From positions 245,721 to 309,720 of the forward strand of contig NZ_VIVL01000008.1 of the NCBI RefSeq assembly GCF_007828835.1: a stretch of 64,000 bases of DNA. Direction: 5' to 3'. Under the pieces are notes generated by a model. It saw only the letters and a program-made list of their open reading frames with translations, ran no database searches and was not told where the DNA came from. Each line of letters opens with the position of its first letter. Position 1 is the first letter of the stretch. Source of the stretch: Variovorax beijingensis (GTDB lineage: Bacteria; Pseudomonadota; Gammaproteobacteria; Burkholderiales; Burkholderiaceae_C). Shown here piece by piece: positions 1-8,641 of this stretch. Made by a program: the position numbers and the translations under genes.

Positions 1-981
1 GGTGGAAAGGATCGCGTCGTGCGCGTTCTTGTGGCCCAGGAACTCGAGCATCATCGCGCCGCACCAGATCTGTCCGATCGGGTTGGCGATGCCCTTGCCC
101 GCGATGTCGGGCGCCGAGCCGTGCACCGGTTCGAACAGCGAGGGCGTGGTGCGCTCCGGGTTGAGGTTGGCGCTGGGCGCGATGCCGATGGTGCCGGTGC
201 ACGCAGGGCCGAGGTCGGACAGGATGTCGCCGAACAGGTTGCTGGCCACGACCACGTCGAAGAAGTCGGGCCGCTGCACGAAGTGGGCCGTGAGGATGTC
301 GATGTGGAACTTGTCGAGCTTCACGCCCGGATAGTTCTTCGCCATTTCGGCCACGCGCTCGTCCCAGTAGGGCATGGTGATCGAGATGCCGTTCGACTTG
401 GTGGCGCTCGTCAGGTGCTTCTTTGGGCGCGACTGTGCGAGCTCGAAGGCGAACTTGAGCACGCGGTCGACGCCCACGCGCGACATCACGGTTTCCTGCA
501 CCACGATCTCGCGCGGCGTGCCTTCGTACATGCGACCGCCGATGCTCGAGTATTCGCCTTCGGTGTTCTCGCGCACGATGTACATGTCGATCTCGCCGGG
601 CTCGCGCGGCGTGCCGTCGCGCCGCACCACGGGGGCCGTGATGCCTGGCATCAGGCGCGCGGGACGCAGGTTGATGTACTGGTCGAATTCGCGGCGGAAC
701 AAGAGCAGCGAGCCCCAGAGCGACACGTGGTCGGCAATCTTCTCGGGCCAGCCGACCGCACCGAAGTAGATGGCGTCATGTCCGCCGATCTGGTCCTTCC
801 AGTTGTCGGGCAGCATCTTGCCGTGCTTCTCGCAGTAGTCCCAGCTCGAGAAGTCGAAGTGGTCGAACTTCAGGTCGATGCCGAACTTGCGCGCCGCGGC
901 ATCCACCACGCGCAGGCCTTCGGGCATGGTTTCCTTGCCGATGCCGTCGCCGGCGATGACTGCGATTCTGTGGGTGGTCAT
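1..981 (-). CDS. Tartrate/D-malate dehydrogenase (3' end cut by window edge)
   Basis: NAD-dependent decarboxylating dehydrogenase of the isopropylmalate/isocitrate dehydrogenase family, tartrate dehydrogenase subgroup, oxidising D-malate or tartrate in the cytoplasm. The N terminus MTTHRIAVIAGDGIGKE is the family's opening nucleotide-binding strand. The segment RENTEGEYSSIG is the conserved substrate-phosphorylation-type loop. NLFGDILSDLGP and FEPVHGSAPDIAGKG are the metal and cofactor-binding blocks near the C terminus. 327 codons are visible and about 30 C-terminal residues lie beyond base 1. The ATG at 981 overlaps the TGA of the upstream dehalogenase by four bases (ATGA), which implies translational coupling. 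The real substrate could be malate, tartrate or another 2-hydroxy-diacid. Confidence 0.9.
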   Translation of the reverse strand, partial: MTTHRIAVIAGDGIGKETMPEGLRVVDAAARKFGIDLKFDHFDFSSWDYCEKHGKMLPDNWKDQIGGHDAIYFGAVGWPEKIADHVSLWGSLLLFRREFDQYINLRPARLMPGITAPVVRRDGTPREPGEIDMYIVRENTEGEYSSIGGRMYEGTPREIVVQETVMSRVGVDRVLKFAFELAQSRPKKHLTSATKSNGISITMPYWDERVAEMAKNYPGVKLDKFHIDILTAHFVQRPDFFDVVVASNLFGDILSDLGPACTGTIGIAPSANLNPERTTPSLFEPVHGSAPDIAGKGIANPIGQIWCGAMMLEFLGHKNAHDAILST

Positions 982-1892
982 GGTCTGGTTCCTTCTTGCT
1001 GGAGAGGGGAAGTGAAGAACTGGAGCGCCTCGGCGAGCAGTTCGCGCGGGGCTTCCTCCGGTACGTAGTGGCCGCACGGCAAGGCGCGGCCCGAAACCCG
1101 GGCGGCGCATTCGCGCCAGAGCGAGAGCACGTCGAAGCATCGGCCCACTGCGCCGTGCTCGCCCCAGAGCACGCGCAGCGGTTGCGCAAGCTTGCGGCCG
1201 GCGGCGATGTCGGCGCGGTCGTGCACGAGGTCGATGGTCGCGGACGCACGGTAGTCGCCGCAGATGGATTCGGCCGTGCCCGCAATGGCCGCGCAGCGCT
1301 CGTACTCGGCCAGCACCTCGGGCGCGAAGGGCGCGAGCCCCGCGTGGCGCCCGCCCATCACGCTGCGCACGTAGCGCACCGGGTCGGAGGCGATCAGGGC
1401 CTCGGGCAGCGGCGGCGGCTGGATCAGGAAGAACCAGTGCCAATAGGCGCGCGCAAAGGCCTCGGTGGTGTTCTCGTACATCGAGAGCGTGGGCGCGATG
1501 TCCAGCAGCAGCATGCGGTCGACGGCCGCCGCATGGTCGGCGGCCAGCCGATGCGCGACCCGCGCGCCGCGGTCGTGGGCCAGCACGCCGAAGCGCTCGA
1601 AGCCGTGATGGCGCATGGCGGCGAGCGCATCGAGCGCCATCTCGCGCTTGCTGTAGGCCATGTGATCCGCATCGTCCGCAGGGCGGCCGGAGTCGCCATA
1701 GCCGCGCAGGTCCACCGCCACCACAGTGAACTGCTCGGCGAGCACCGGCGCCACGCGGTGCCAGATCAGGTGCGTCTGCGGATGCCCGTGCAGGAGCAGC
1801 AGGGGCGCGCCGCGCCCGCCGATGCGGCCATGCACACGCACGCCGTTGCGCTCGATGTCGAATTCGGGAAAGTCGAAGAAGGAAGCAGTCAC
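978..1892 (-). CDS. Haloacetate dehalogenase-like alpha/beta hydrolase
   Basis: A 304-residue alpha/beta hydrolase whose active site matches fluoroacetate/haloacetate dehalogenase. Counting from the GTG at 1892: oxyanion segment LLLLHGHPQTH (31-41), nucleophile elbow HDRGAR with Asp107 and the carboxylate-binding Arg108 and Arg111, Asp131 as acid, the halide pocket His152-Trp153 in YWHWFF and Tyr214, and catalytic His275 in CGHYVPEE. In the characterised enzymes this set cleaves the C-F or C-Cl bond of haloacetate to give glycolate. The GTG start was chosen because the earlier ATG at 1934 lies close to the divergent LysR gene and adds residues unlike the family. It is translationally coupled to the tartrate dehydrogenase gene. 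An epoxide hydrolase or plain esterase is the alternative, but the Arg pair and His-Trp-Tyr triad argue against it. Confidence 0.82.
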   Translation of the reverse strand: MTASFFDFPEFDIERNGVRVHGRIGGRGAPLLLLHGHPQTHLIWHRVAPVLAEQFTVVAVDLRGYGDSGRPADDADHMAYSKREMALDALAAMRHHGFERFGVLAHDRGARVAHRLAADHAAAVDRMLLLDIAPTLSMYENTTEAFARAYWHWFFLIQPPPLPEALIASDPVRYVRSVMGGRHAGLAPFAPEVLAEYERCAAIAGTAESICGDYRASATIDLVHDRADIAAGRKLAQPLRVLWGEHGAVGRCFDVLSLWRECAARVSGRALPCGHYVPEEAPRELLAEALQFFTSPLQQEGTRP

Positions 1893-1962
1893 GCGGCGAT
1901 TGTGCGTTGCGCTCCATCGATCATCAAGCAACAATCGACCAATTCATACTTTCCGATTTGGC

Positions 1963-2925
1963 ATGAATCCACTGTCGATGGACCGCGGCGATCTCGAACT
2001 GGTGCTGGCCATCCGCGACCAGGGAAGCCTGGCGGGCGCCTCCGCCACGCTCGACGTGGTGCCCTCCGTCGTGACCAAGCGGCTCGGCGCGCTCGAGGCG
2101 CGGCTGGGCCAGCGGCTGTTCGAGCGCACCACGCGCCGGCTCAGCGTGACGGCCGAGGGAGAAGCGGTCTGCCTGCATGCCAGGGCGCTGCTCGAAGGCT
2201 TTGCCGCGCTCGAAAGCGAGCTCGGCGAGCGGCAGAACGAACTGGTCGGCACCATCCGGCTGGCTGCGACCTTCGGCTTCGGCCGGCGCTGGCTCGGCCC
2301 TGCCCTGGCCAGCTTCCAGGCGCGCCATCCCGGGCTGCAGATCGAATTGCTGCTGACCGAGCGGCTGCCCGACCTCGGCGCCGAAGGATATGACGGCGCG
2401 CTCTGGCTCTGGGCCGTGCAGCAGCGCCGCGCGGCCGACTGGGTCACGCGCCGCATTGCGCGCAACCAGCGCGTGCTCGCCGCATCTCCTTCATATGTAG
2501 AACGGCGCGGCCTGCCGGCCACGGTCGACGCGCTGGCGGCGCACGACTGCCTGGTCGCGCGCGAGAACGGCGAGGTCAACCAGCACCAGTTCGCGCTGTG
2601 GACCCTGCGCCATGCGCGCGACGGCAGCACCGCGCGCGTGCGCGTCCAGGGTCCGCTGACGAGCAATTCGGGCGAGATGGTGCGCGACTGGTGCCTGGCC
2701 GGCCACGGCATCATGCTGCGCAGCCTGTGGGACATCGCACCGCAGCTGGCTTCCGGCGAGCTGGTGCGCGTGCTGCCCCACTACGCCATGCCCGATGCCG
2801 ACATCCACTGGATCGCGCCCTGGCGCCCCAAGACGCCGCGCCGCGTGCGGCTGCTGCTCGACCACCTGGCGGAACAGTTTCGCGGCGAGCCCTGGAAACC
2901 CGGCAAGGCCGGTGCGCCGCGCTGA
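1963..2925 (+). CDS. LysR-family transcriptional regulator
   Basis: A 320-residue LysR regulator. The N-terminal winged helix-turn-helix is at about residues 10-65 (LASASATLDVVPS-type helix pair, then RLFERTTRRLSVTAEG), followed by a periplasmic-binding-protein-like effector domain. It is transcribed divergently from the dehalogenase-tartrate dehydrogenase pair across a gap of about 70 bases, the classical arrangement for a LysR protein controlling its neighbours and itself. A second in-frame ATG at 1978 (MDRGDLE) is an equally plausible start, since neither has a strong ribosome binding site. The inducer is unknown; a halo-acid or hydroxy-acid would fit the neighbours, which is inference. 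Confidence 0.88.
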   Translation: MNPLSMDRGDLELVLAIRDQGSLAGASATLDVVPSVVTKRLGALEARLGQRLFERTTRRLSVTAEGEAVCLHARALLEGFAALESELGERQNELVGTIRLAATFGFGRRWLGPALASFQARHPGLQIELLLTERLPDLGAEGYDGALWLWAVQQRRAADWVTRRIARNQRVLAASPSYVERRGLPATVDALAAHDCLVARENGEVNQHQFALWTLRHARDGSTARVRVQGPLTSNSGEMVRDWCLAGHGIMLRSLWDIAPQLASGELVRVLPHYAMPDADIHWIAPWRPKTPRRVRLLLDHLAEQFRGEPWKPGKAGAPR

Positions 2926-2943
2926 AGAAAAAGCAAAGGCGGC

Positions 2944-3828
2944 TCAGCGCTCGCTGCGCACCACAAGGCTCACGCCGGCTGCGGTGAGCCCGATGCCCAG
3001 CAAGGTCACCAGTGTGATCGGCTCGGCGAACAGCAGCCAGGCCATCACCGCGGTGCACGGCGGCACCAGGTAGAGCAGGCTCGTGACGGCGGTGGCCGTG
3101 CCGCGCTGGATCAGCATGTAGAGCAGCGAGCTGCCGCCGAGCGACAGCACCAGCACTGACCAGGCCATGGCGCCGGTCGAATGCGCGTTCCATTCGATGC
3201 CCTGCGATTCCATCGCCGCAAAGGGCAGGCACACGATCAATGCGGCCACCATCTGCACGGCGCTCGCGCTGCGCACGTCGCAGGGCGCGACGAAGCGCTT
3301 CTGGTACAGCGTGCCCGCCGTGATCGAAAGGAGCGCCATCACCGCAAGCGCCATGGTCAACGCACTGACCTCCGATCCCTGCCCGAACTTGCGCGACACC
3401 ACGAGCACCAGGCCCGCAAAGCCGAGCACCAGCCCGGCCCATTGGCGCTGCGAAATGCGCCCGCCGTTGAACGACAGCCAGACGGCGGTCAGCACCGGCT
3501 GGATGCCGACCAGCAATGCCACCAGCCCCGCGCCCATGCCCGCATGCACCGCGGCCCAGACGCCGCCCAGGTAGCCGGCCTGCATCAGGACGCCGGTGAC
3601 CGCTAGGTGTCCCCACTGCGCACGCTCCTTCGGCCAGGGGACCCGCGCAAGCGCGACCCAGAGGCAGAAGCACACAAGAGAAAGCGCAAAGCGCACGGCC
3701 AGGAACTTGAGCGGCGGCGCATAAGGCATGCCATAGCGCGCAACGATGAAGCCCGTGCTCCAGATGAGCACGAAGACGGCCGGCATGGCACGCAGCCAGC
3801 TTGCGCCGCGGGCCGCAGCCACGCTCAT
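2944..3828 (-). CDS. EamA/DMT-family transporter
   Basis: A 294-residue drug/metabolite-transporter superfamily protein with about ten hydrophobic segments in two EamA repeats, probably an inner-membrane exporter of amino acids or metabolites. Features include the N-terminal FVLIWSTGFIVARYG helix typical of the family and the internal repeat boundary near residue 150. The ATG at 3828 overlaps the TGA of pgsA by four bases, so this is the third gene of the uvrC-pgsA-eamA run and translationally coupled. Substrate cannot be read from the sequence. The last codons end in a short basic tail (VVRSER). Confidence 0.85.
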   Translation of the reverse strand: MSVAAARGASWLRAMPAVFVLIWSTGFIVARYGMPYAPPLKFLAVRFALSLVCFCLWVALARVPWPKERAQWGHLAVTGVLMQAGYLGGVWAAVHAGMGAGLVALLVGIQPVLTAVWLSFNGGRISQRQWAGLVLGFAGLVLVVSRKFGQGSEVSALTMALAVMALLSITAGTLYQKRFVAPCDVRSASAVQMVAALIVCLPFAAMESQGIEWNAHSTGAMAWSVLVLSLGGSSLLYMLIQRGTATAVTSLLYLVPPCTAVMAWLLFAEPITLVTLLGIGLTAAGVSLVVRSER

Positions 3829-4391
3829 TTCGCGCGGGCCCGGATTTCGGGGATGGCCTTCTGCAGGTAATAGACCATCGACCAGATCGTGAGCACGGCC
3901 GAGATCCAGATCAGCCACTGCCCCCAGAGGCCGGTGTCGATGATCTTGAAGAGATGTCCGTCATAGAGCAGGAACGGAATCGCGACCATCTGCACGGTGG
4001 TCTTGACCTTGCCGATCATGTGGACCGCCACGCTCTTGCTGGCGCCGATCTGCGCCATCCATTCGCGCAGGGCCGAGATCGCGATTTCGCGGCCGATGAT
4101 GATCAGCGCCACGAACACGTCGGCCCGGTTCAGGTGCACCAGCACCAGCAGCGAGGCGCAGACCAGGAACTTGTCGGCCACTGGATCGAGGAAGGCGCCG
4201 AAGGCCGAAGTCTGGTTGAGCTTTCGCGCCAGGAAGCCGTCGAGCCAGTCGGTGGCCGCGAAGACGATGAACATGACCGTGGCGATCAGGTTGCGCATCG
4301 GCTCGGCCATCGGCAGGTAGAACACACCAACGATCAATGGAATCGCGACGATGCGCGTCCAGGTCATGATGGTCGGGAGGGTCCAGAACAT
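3825..4391 (-). CDS. pgsA: CDP-diacylglycerol--glycerol-3-phosphate 3-phosphatidyltransferase
   Basis: Makes phosphatidylglycerol phosphate from CDP-diacylglycerol and glycerol 3-phosphate in the inner membrane, the committed step to phosphatidylglycerol and cardiolipin. The 188-residue size is normal. It carries the CDP-alcohol phosphotransferase signature as DWLDGFLARK...GAFLDPVADK (D-x2-D-G-x2-A-R-x8-G-x3-D-x3-D), with several membrane helices. The start MFWTLPTIMTWTR at 4391 gives the family's usual N terminus. It lies 55 bases downstream of uvrC, the common proteobacterial uvrC-pgsA order, and overlaps the following transporter gene. Confidence 0.95.
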   Translation of the reverse strand: MFWTLPTIMTWTRIVAIPLIVGVFYLPMAEPMRNLIATVMFIVFAATDWLDGFLARKLNQTSAFGAFLDPVADKFLVCASLLVLVHLNRADVFVALIIIGREIAISALREWMAQIGASKSVAVHMIGKVKTTVQMVAIPFLLYDGHLFKIIDTGLWGQWLIWISAVLTIWSMVYYLQKAIPEIRARAK

Positions 4392-4446
4392 GCGGGCGAT
4401 TGTGTCATGCGCGAGAGGCGGAACCGAAAGCCGGGGGCAATCGGCC

Positions 4447-6408
4447 TCAATGCAGTGCGCGATAGATTTCCTCGGCCAGGTCCGTGGCAATGCCTTCGAC
4501 CGACGCGATGTCCTCGACGCTGGCCGCCGCCACGCCGCGGATTCCACCGAAGCGCTGCAGCAGGCGCGCGCGGCGCTTCGGTCCGATGCCCGGAATGTCT
4601 TCGAGCTGGCTGCCGCCCACGCGCACCTTCGCGCGCTTGGCGCGCATGCCGGTGATGGCAAAGCGGTGCGCTTCGTCGCGGATCTGCGCCACCAGCATCA
4701 GCGCCGCGGAATCCTTGCCCAGGTAGACCTTCTCGCGGCCATCGGCGAACACCAGTTCCTCGAGGCCGACCTTGCGGCCCTCGCCCTTCTCGACGCCGAC
4801 GATCAGCGACAGCGGCAGGCCCAGTTCGCTGAACACTTCGCGCGCCATCGACACCTGCCCCTTGCCGCCGTCGACAAGCACCAGTTCCGGCATGCGCGCG
4901 GTCCGGGTCTTGGGCGATGCGCCGCTGCCATCGCTCTCGGCGTCGCCCGGCGCCAGCGCCTCGGTCTCGGCCGCCATCGCCTCGGCCAGCTTGCCGTAGC
5001 GGCGGTGCAGCACCTGGCGCATCGCGGCGTAGTCGTCGCCGGGCGTGATGCCCTCGATGTTGTAGCGGCGGTATTCGCGGTTCTGCATCGTGTGGTGCTC
5101 GAACACCACGCACGAAGCCTGCGTGGCCTCGCCCGCGGTGTGCGAGATGTCGAAGCATTCGATGCGGAAGTTGTCGAGGTCGTCCGGCGCGAGCTCGAGC
5201 GCATCGGCCAGCGCGCGGGTGCGCGCCTGCTGCGAACCTTCTTCTGCCAGCAGGCGGGCCAGTTGCAGGCCGGCGTTGGTCTCGGCCATCTCCAGCCAGT
5301 GCCGGCGCTGCTCGCGCGGCTGGAACACCGCCGTCACGCGCGCGCCGGCCTGCTGCGAGATTGCCTCGATCAGCTCGCGGCTCACCAGGTGGCTCAGCAC
5401 CAGCGTGGCGGGCACGGGCACGTCGATGTAGTGCTGGGCAATGAAGGCCTCGAGCACCTGCACTTCGATCGGATCGGCCACGGCGGGCACTGCGCCCTCT
5501 TCCGCATCGAGCTCGCCATGATGGATCTGCGCGGCGTCTTCCACGTGCACCGGAAAATAGGCGCGGTCGCCCAGGTGCCGTCCGCCGCGCACCATCGCCA
5601 GGTTGACGCAGGCCTTGCCGCCCTGCACCTTGACGGCGAGGATGTCGACGTCCTTGTCGGAAGCGATCTCGATCGACTGCTGGTGCAGCACGCGCGAGAT
5701 CGCCGACATCTGGTTGCGCAGCTCGGCCGCCTGCTCGAACTCGAGCTTCTCGGCGTGCTCGGTCATGCGCGCCTCGAGCTTCGAGAGCACGAGCTGGGTG
5801 TCGCCCATCAGGAAGGCTTCGGCGCTGGCCACGTCCTGCGCATAGGCCTCGGGCGTGATGTAGCCCACGCAGGGGCCGGTGCAGCGCTTGATCTGGTACA
5901 GCAGGCAGGGACGCGTGCGGTTGGCGTACACCGTGTCCTCGCAGGTGCGCAGCCTGAACACCTTCTGCAGCAGCTGGATCGATTCCTTCACCGCCCAGGC
6001 GCTCGGGTAGGGCCCGAAGTAGCGGTGCTTCTTGTCGACCGCGCCGCGGTAGTAGGCCAGGCGCGGAAACTCGTGCGAGGCGATTTTCAGGTAGGGATAG
6101 CTCTTGTCGTCGCGGAACAGGATGTTGTAGCGCGGCTTGAGCGTCTTGATGAGATTGTTCTCGAGCAGCAGCGCCTCGGCTTCGGAGCGCACCACGGTGG
6201 TCTCCATGCGCGCGATCTTGCTGATCATGTGGCCGATGCGCGTGCCGCCATGGCTCTTCTGGAAATAGTTGGCAACCCGCTTCTTGAGGTTGCGCGCCTT
6301 GCCCACGTAGAGCACCGCGCCGGCCGCATCGAAATAGCGGTAGACGCCCGGCAGCTGCGGCAGGGCCGCGACTTCGCTGAGCAATTGATCGGAATGCACG
6401 TCTGACAT
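4447..6408 (-). CDS. uvrC: Excinuclease ABC subunit C
   Basis: Dual-incision nuclease of nucleotide excision repair, acting with UvrA and UvrB. The 653 residues show the GIY-YIG domain at the N terminus (GVYRYF...LYVGKARNLKKR), the UvrB-interacting UVR motif (FEQAAELRNQMSAI, about 210-225), the RNase-H-like second nuclease (ECFDISHTAGE and LVLVDGGKGQ) and C-terminal tandem helix-hairpin-helix (DIPGIGPKRRARLLQRFGG). The ATG at 6408 (MSDVHSDQ) is preferred over an upstream GTG at 6429. It heads the uvrC-pgsA-eamA operon and is divergent from the gamma-glutamyltransferase gene. Confidence 0.97.
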   Translation of the reverse strand: MSDVHSDQLLSEVAALPQLPGVYRYFDAAGAVLYVGKARNLKKRVANYFQKSHGGTRIGHMISKIARMETTVVRSEAEALLLENNLIKTLKPRYNILFRDDKSYPYLKIASHEFPRLAYYRGAVDKKHRYFGPYPSAWAVKESIQLLQKVFRLRTCEDTVYANRTRPCLLYQIKRCTGPCVGYITPEAYAQDVASAEAFLMGDTQLVLSKLEARMTEHAEKLEFEQAAELRNQMSAISRVLHQQSIEIASDKDVDILAVKVQGGKACVNLAMVRGGRHLGDRAYFPVHVEDAAQIHHGELDAEEGAVPAVADPIEVQVLEAFIAQHYIDVPVPATLVLSHLVSRELIEAISQQAGARVTAVFQPREQRRHWLEMAETNAGLQLARLLAEEGSQQARTRALADALELAPDDLDNFRIECFDISHTAGEATQASCVVFEHHTMQNREYRRYNIEGITPGDDYAAMRQVLHRRYGKLAEAMAAETEALAPGDAESDGSGASPKTRTARMPELVLVDGGKGQVSMAREVFSELGLPLSLIVGVEKGEGRKVGLEELVFADGREKVYLGKDSAALMLVAQIRDEAHRFAITGMRAKRAKVRVGGSQLEDIPGIGPKRRARLLQRFGGIRGVAAASVEDIASVEGIATDLAEEIYRALH

Positions 6409-6550
6409 GGCGGCTATTGTGGCGCGCACGCCAGGCCCGCATGGCCAGCCTGCGAGGAAACCCCGATCGGCCTGGAATGAATTGTGCTGATGATGGCGGG
6501 CGCGAGGAGCGCCTGTGTCATTTCATCAAGACTACTCGGGGAAACTCTCC

Positions 6551-8605
6551 ATGAAGAAAAACATCCGGACGGGCGCCTGGCTGGCACTGTCTCCGATCGC
6601 GCTGGCATTGACCGTGGCCGGCTGCGGGGGCGGCGGCAGTGGCGCACAGGACAACGCCGCCCTGGTCGCGACGATCGCCGCCATCAACGCGGCCAACGCC
6701 AACCGGCCCGTCCCGCCGCCGCCCGAAACCGACAAGGGCTGCCTGATCGGCGACGGCGGCACGCCGGTCGTGGTGGGTTCCGGCGACCCGGGCGACCCGG
6801 CGGCACCCGAGCCCGCCTCGGGCTACGTCGTCGGCCACAAGCTGGTCTACGCGAAGAACTACATGGTGGTGGCCAACCATCCGCTCGCCACGCGCGCGGG
6901 CTGCGACATCCTCAAGGCCGGCGGCAGCGCGGTCGACGCGGCGGTGGCGGTGCAGGCCGTGCTGGGCCTGGTCGAGCCGCAATCCAGCGGCCTGGGCGGC
7001 GGCGCGTTCATGCTTCACTACGACGCGGCGACCAGGAAGCTGCAGGCCTACGACGGGCGCGAAATGGCGCCGGCTGCGGCAACCGAGAACTACTTGCGCT
7101 GGATCGACGACGTGGCGGACCAGAACCCGCCCAAGCCCAGCGCCCGTGCGAGCGGCCGTTCCATCGGCACACCCGGCGCGGTGCGCATGCTCGACATCGC
7201 CTACAGGGACCACGGCAAGCTGCCCTGGAAGGACCTCTTCAGCTACGGCATCACGCTCGCCGCCGACGGCTTCCCGATCGGCGGACGCATGGCCGCCGCC
7301 ATCTCCGGCTCGGCCGCCAGCCTCAAGCGCGACGCCGAGGCCACGGCCTACTTCTTCAACGACGACGGCACGCCGAAGGCGCTGGGCACCAGGCTCAGGA
7401 ACCCGGCCTACGCGAGGACCCTCGGCACCATCGCCACGCAGGGCGCAGACGCGTTCTACACCGGCGCCATTGCACAAGGCATCATCGACAAGATCGGGAT
7501 CACGGCGGCCGTCGACGGTTCGGCCATCACGCCCGGCAAGACGACCATGGCCGACATGGCCGGCTATGTGGCCAAGCGCCGCGAACCGGTCTGCGGCACC
7601 TACCGCGACTACTACGTGTGCAGCATGTCGCCGCCGTCGTCCGGCGGCATTGCGGTGGTGCAGTCGCTGGGCATCCTCGAAACCTTCAACCTGGGCCTGT
7701 ACAAACCCACCGCCATCGACCTCGAAGGCGGCAAGCCGGCCGTGATGGGTGTGCACCTGGTGAGCGAGGCCGAGCGCTTGGCCTATGCCGACCGCGACAA
7801 GTACGTGGCCGACACCGACTTCGTGCCGCTGCCCGGCGGCTCGGTCGACACCATGATCAACAAGCCCTACCTGCAGAAGCGGGCCAGCCTGATCAGCCTG
7901 TCGGCGAGCATGGGAACGGCGCTGCCGGGCGACCTCGGGAGCGTGCCCCTGGGCATCGACAAGACCGAGGAGCACGGCACGACGCACTTCACCATCGTCG
8001 ACAAGCAGGGCAACGTCGTCACGATGACCACCACCGTCGAGAGCACGCTCGGTTCGTTCCACATGACCCAGGGCTTCATGCTGAACAACCAGCTGACCGA
8101 CTTCGCCTCCAACCCCGACGACACCAGCGTCACCCCGAGCGTGAAGGTGGCCAACCGCGTCGCTCCCGGCAAGCGACCGCGCAGCACGATGGCGCCCACG
8201 ATGGTGTTCAGGAAGAACAGCGACGGCAGCATGGGGGAGTTCGTGATGGGAACCGGATCGCCGGGCGGCGGCACGATCATCCAGTACGTGGTGAAGACGC
8301 TGGTCGGCGCTCTCGACTGGGGCCTCGATGCGCAGCAGGCCACCTCGCTGGTGGACTTCGGCGCCTCCAACAGCAAGACCACCAACGTGGGCGGCGAGCA
8401 TCCGGCCATCGACACTTCGGACTCGGGCAACAACGACCCGCTGATCACGGGGCTGCGCGCGCTCGGCCACACGGTGGGCTTCGGGGCGCAGTCCAGCGGC
8501 ATCAGCACCATCATCCGCACGAACGTGGGCGGCAAACCCGTGCTCACCGGCGGCGCCGATCCGCGGCGCGAAGGCATCGTGCTGGGAGATACCTTCACAC
8601 CCTGA
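6551..8605 (+). CDS. ggt: Gamma-glutamyltransferase, predicted lipoprotein
   Basis: Hydrolyses or transfers the gamma-glutamyl group of glutathione and related compounds in the periplasm. It is a self-cleaving N-terminal-nucleophile enzyme. The start MKKNIRTGAWL at 6551 opens a signal peptide ending in a lipobox LTVAGC (Cys25), so membrane anchoring is predicted. The glycine-rich stretch after it and an extra segment make it long at 684 residues, against about 580 in E. coli. The cleavage site and nucleophile are Thr477 in EEHGTTHFTIVD, and GSPGGGTIIQYV is the conserved small-subunit glycine loop. It stands alone, divergent from uvrC across about 140 bases. Confidence 0.93.
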   Translation: MKKNIRTGAWLALSPIALALTVAGCGGGGSGAQDNAALVATIAAINAANANRPVPPPPETDKGCLIGDGGTPVVVGSGDPGDPAAPEPASGYVVGHKLVYAKNYMVVANHPLATRAGCDILKAGGSAVDAAVAVQAVLGLVEPQSSGLGGGAFMLHYDAATRKLQAYDGREMAPAAATENYLRWIDDVADQNPPKPSARASGRSIGTPGAVRMLDIAYRDHGKLPWKDLFSYGITLAADGFPIGGRMAAAISGSAASLKRDAEATAYFFNDDGTPKALGTRLRNPAYARTLGTIATQGADAFYTGAIAQGIIDKIGITAAVDGSAITPGKTTMADMAGYVAKRREPVCGTYRDYYVCSMSPPSSGGIAVVQSLGILETFNLGLYKPTAIDLEGGKPAVMGVHLVSEAERLAYADRDKYVADTDFVPLPGGSVDTMINKPYLQKRASLISLSASMGTALPGDLGSVPLGIDKTEEHGTTHFTIVDKQGNVVTMTTTVESTLGSFHMTQGFMLNNQLTDFASNPDDTSVTPSVKVANRVAPGKRPRSTMAPTMVFRKNSDGSMGEFVMGTGSPGGGTIIQYVVKTLVGALDWGLDAQQATSLVDFGASNSKTTNVGGEHPAIDTSDSGNNDPLITGLRALGHTVGFGAQSSGISTIIRTNVGGKPVLTGGADPRREGIVLGDTFTP

Positions 8606-8615
8606 CCGAAAACGC

Positions 8616-8638
8616 CCGCCCTCTCCGCGAGAGGGCGG
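8616..8638. terminator. Bidirectional hairpin between ggt and the M20 peptidase gene
   Basis: A perfect 10-bp stem (8616-8625 with 8629-8638) and a three-base loop sit between two convergent genes, four bases before the stop of the minus-strand gene. Read on the minus strand the stem is followed by a run of four T, so it looks like an intrinsic terminator chiefly for the peptidase gene. On the plus strand there is no T tract. Confidence 0.65.
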
Positions 8639-8641
8639 CGC

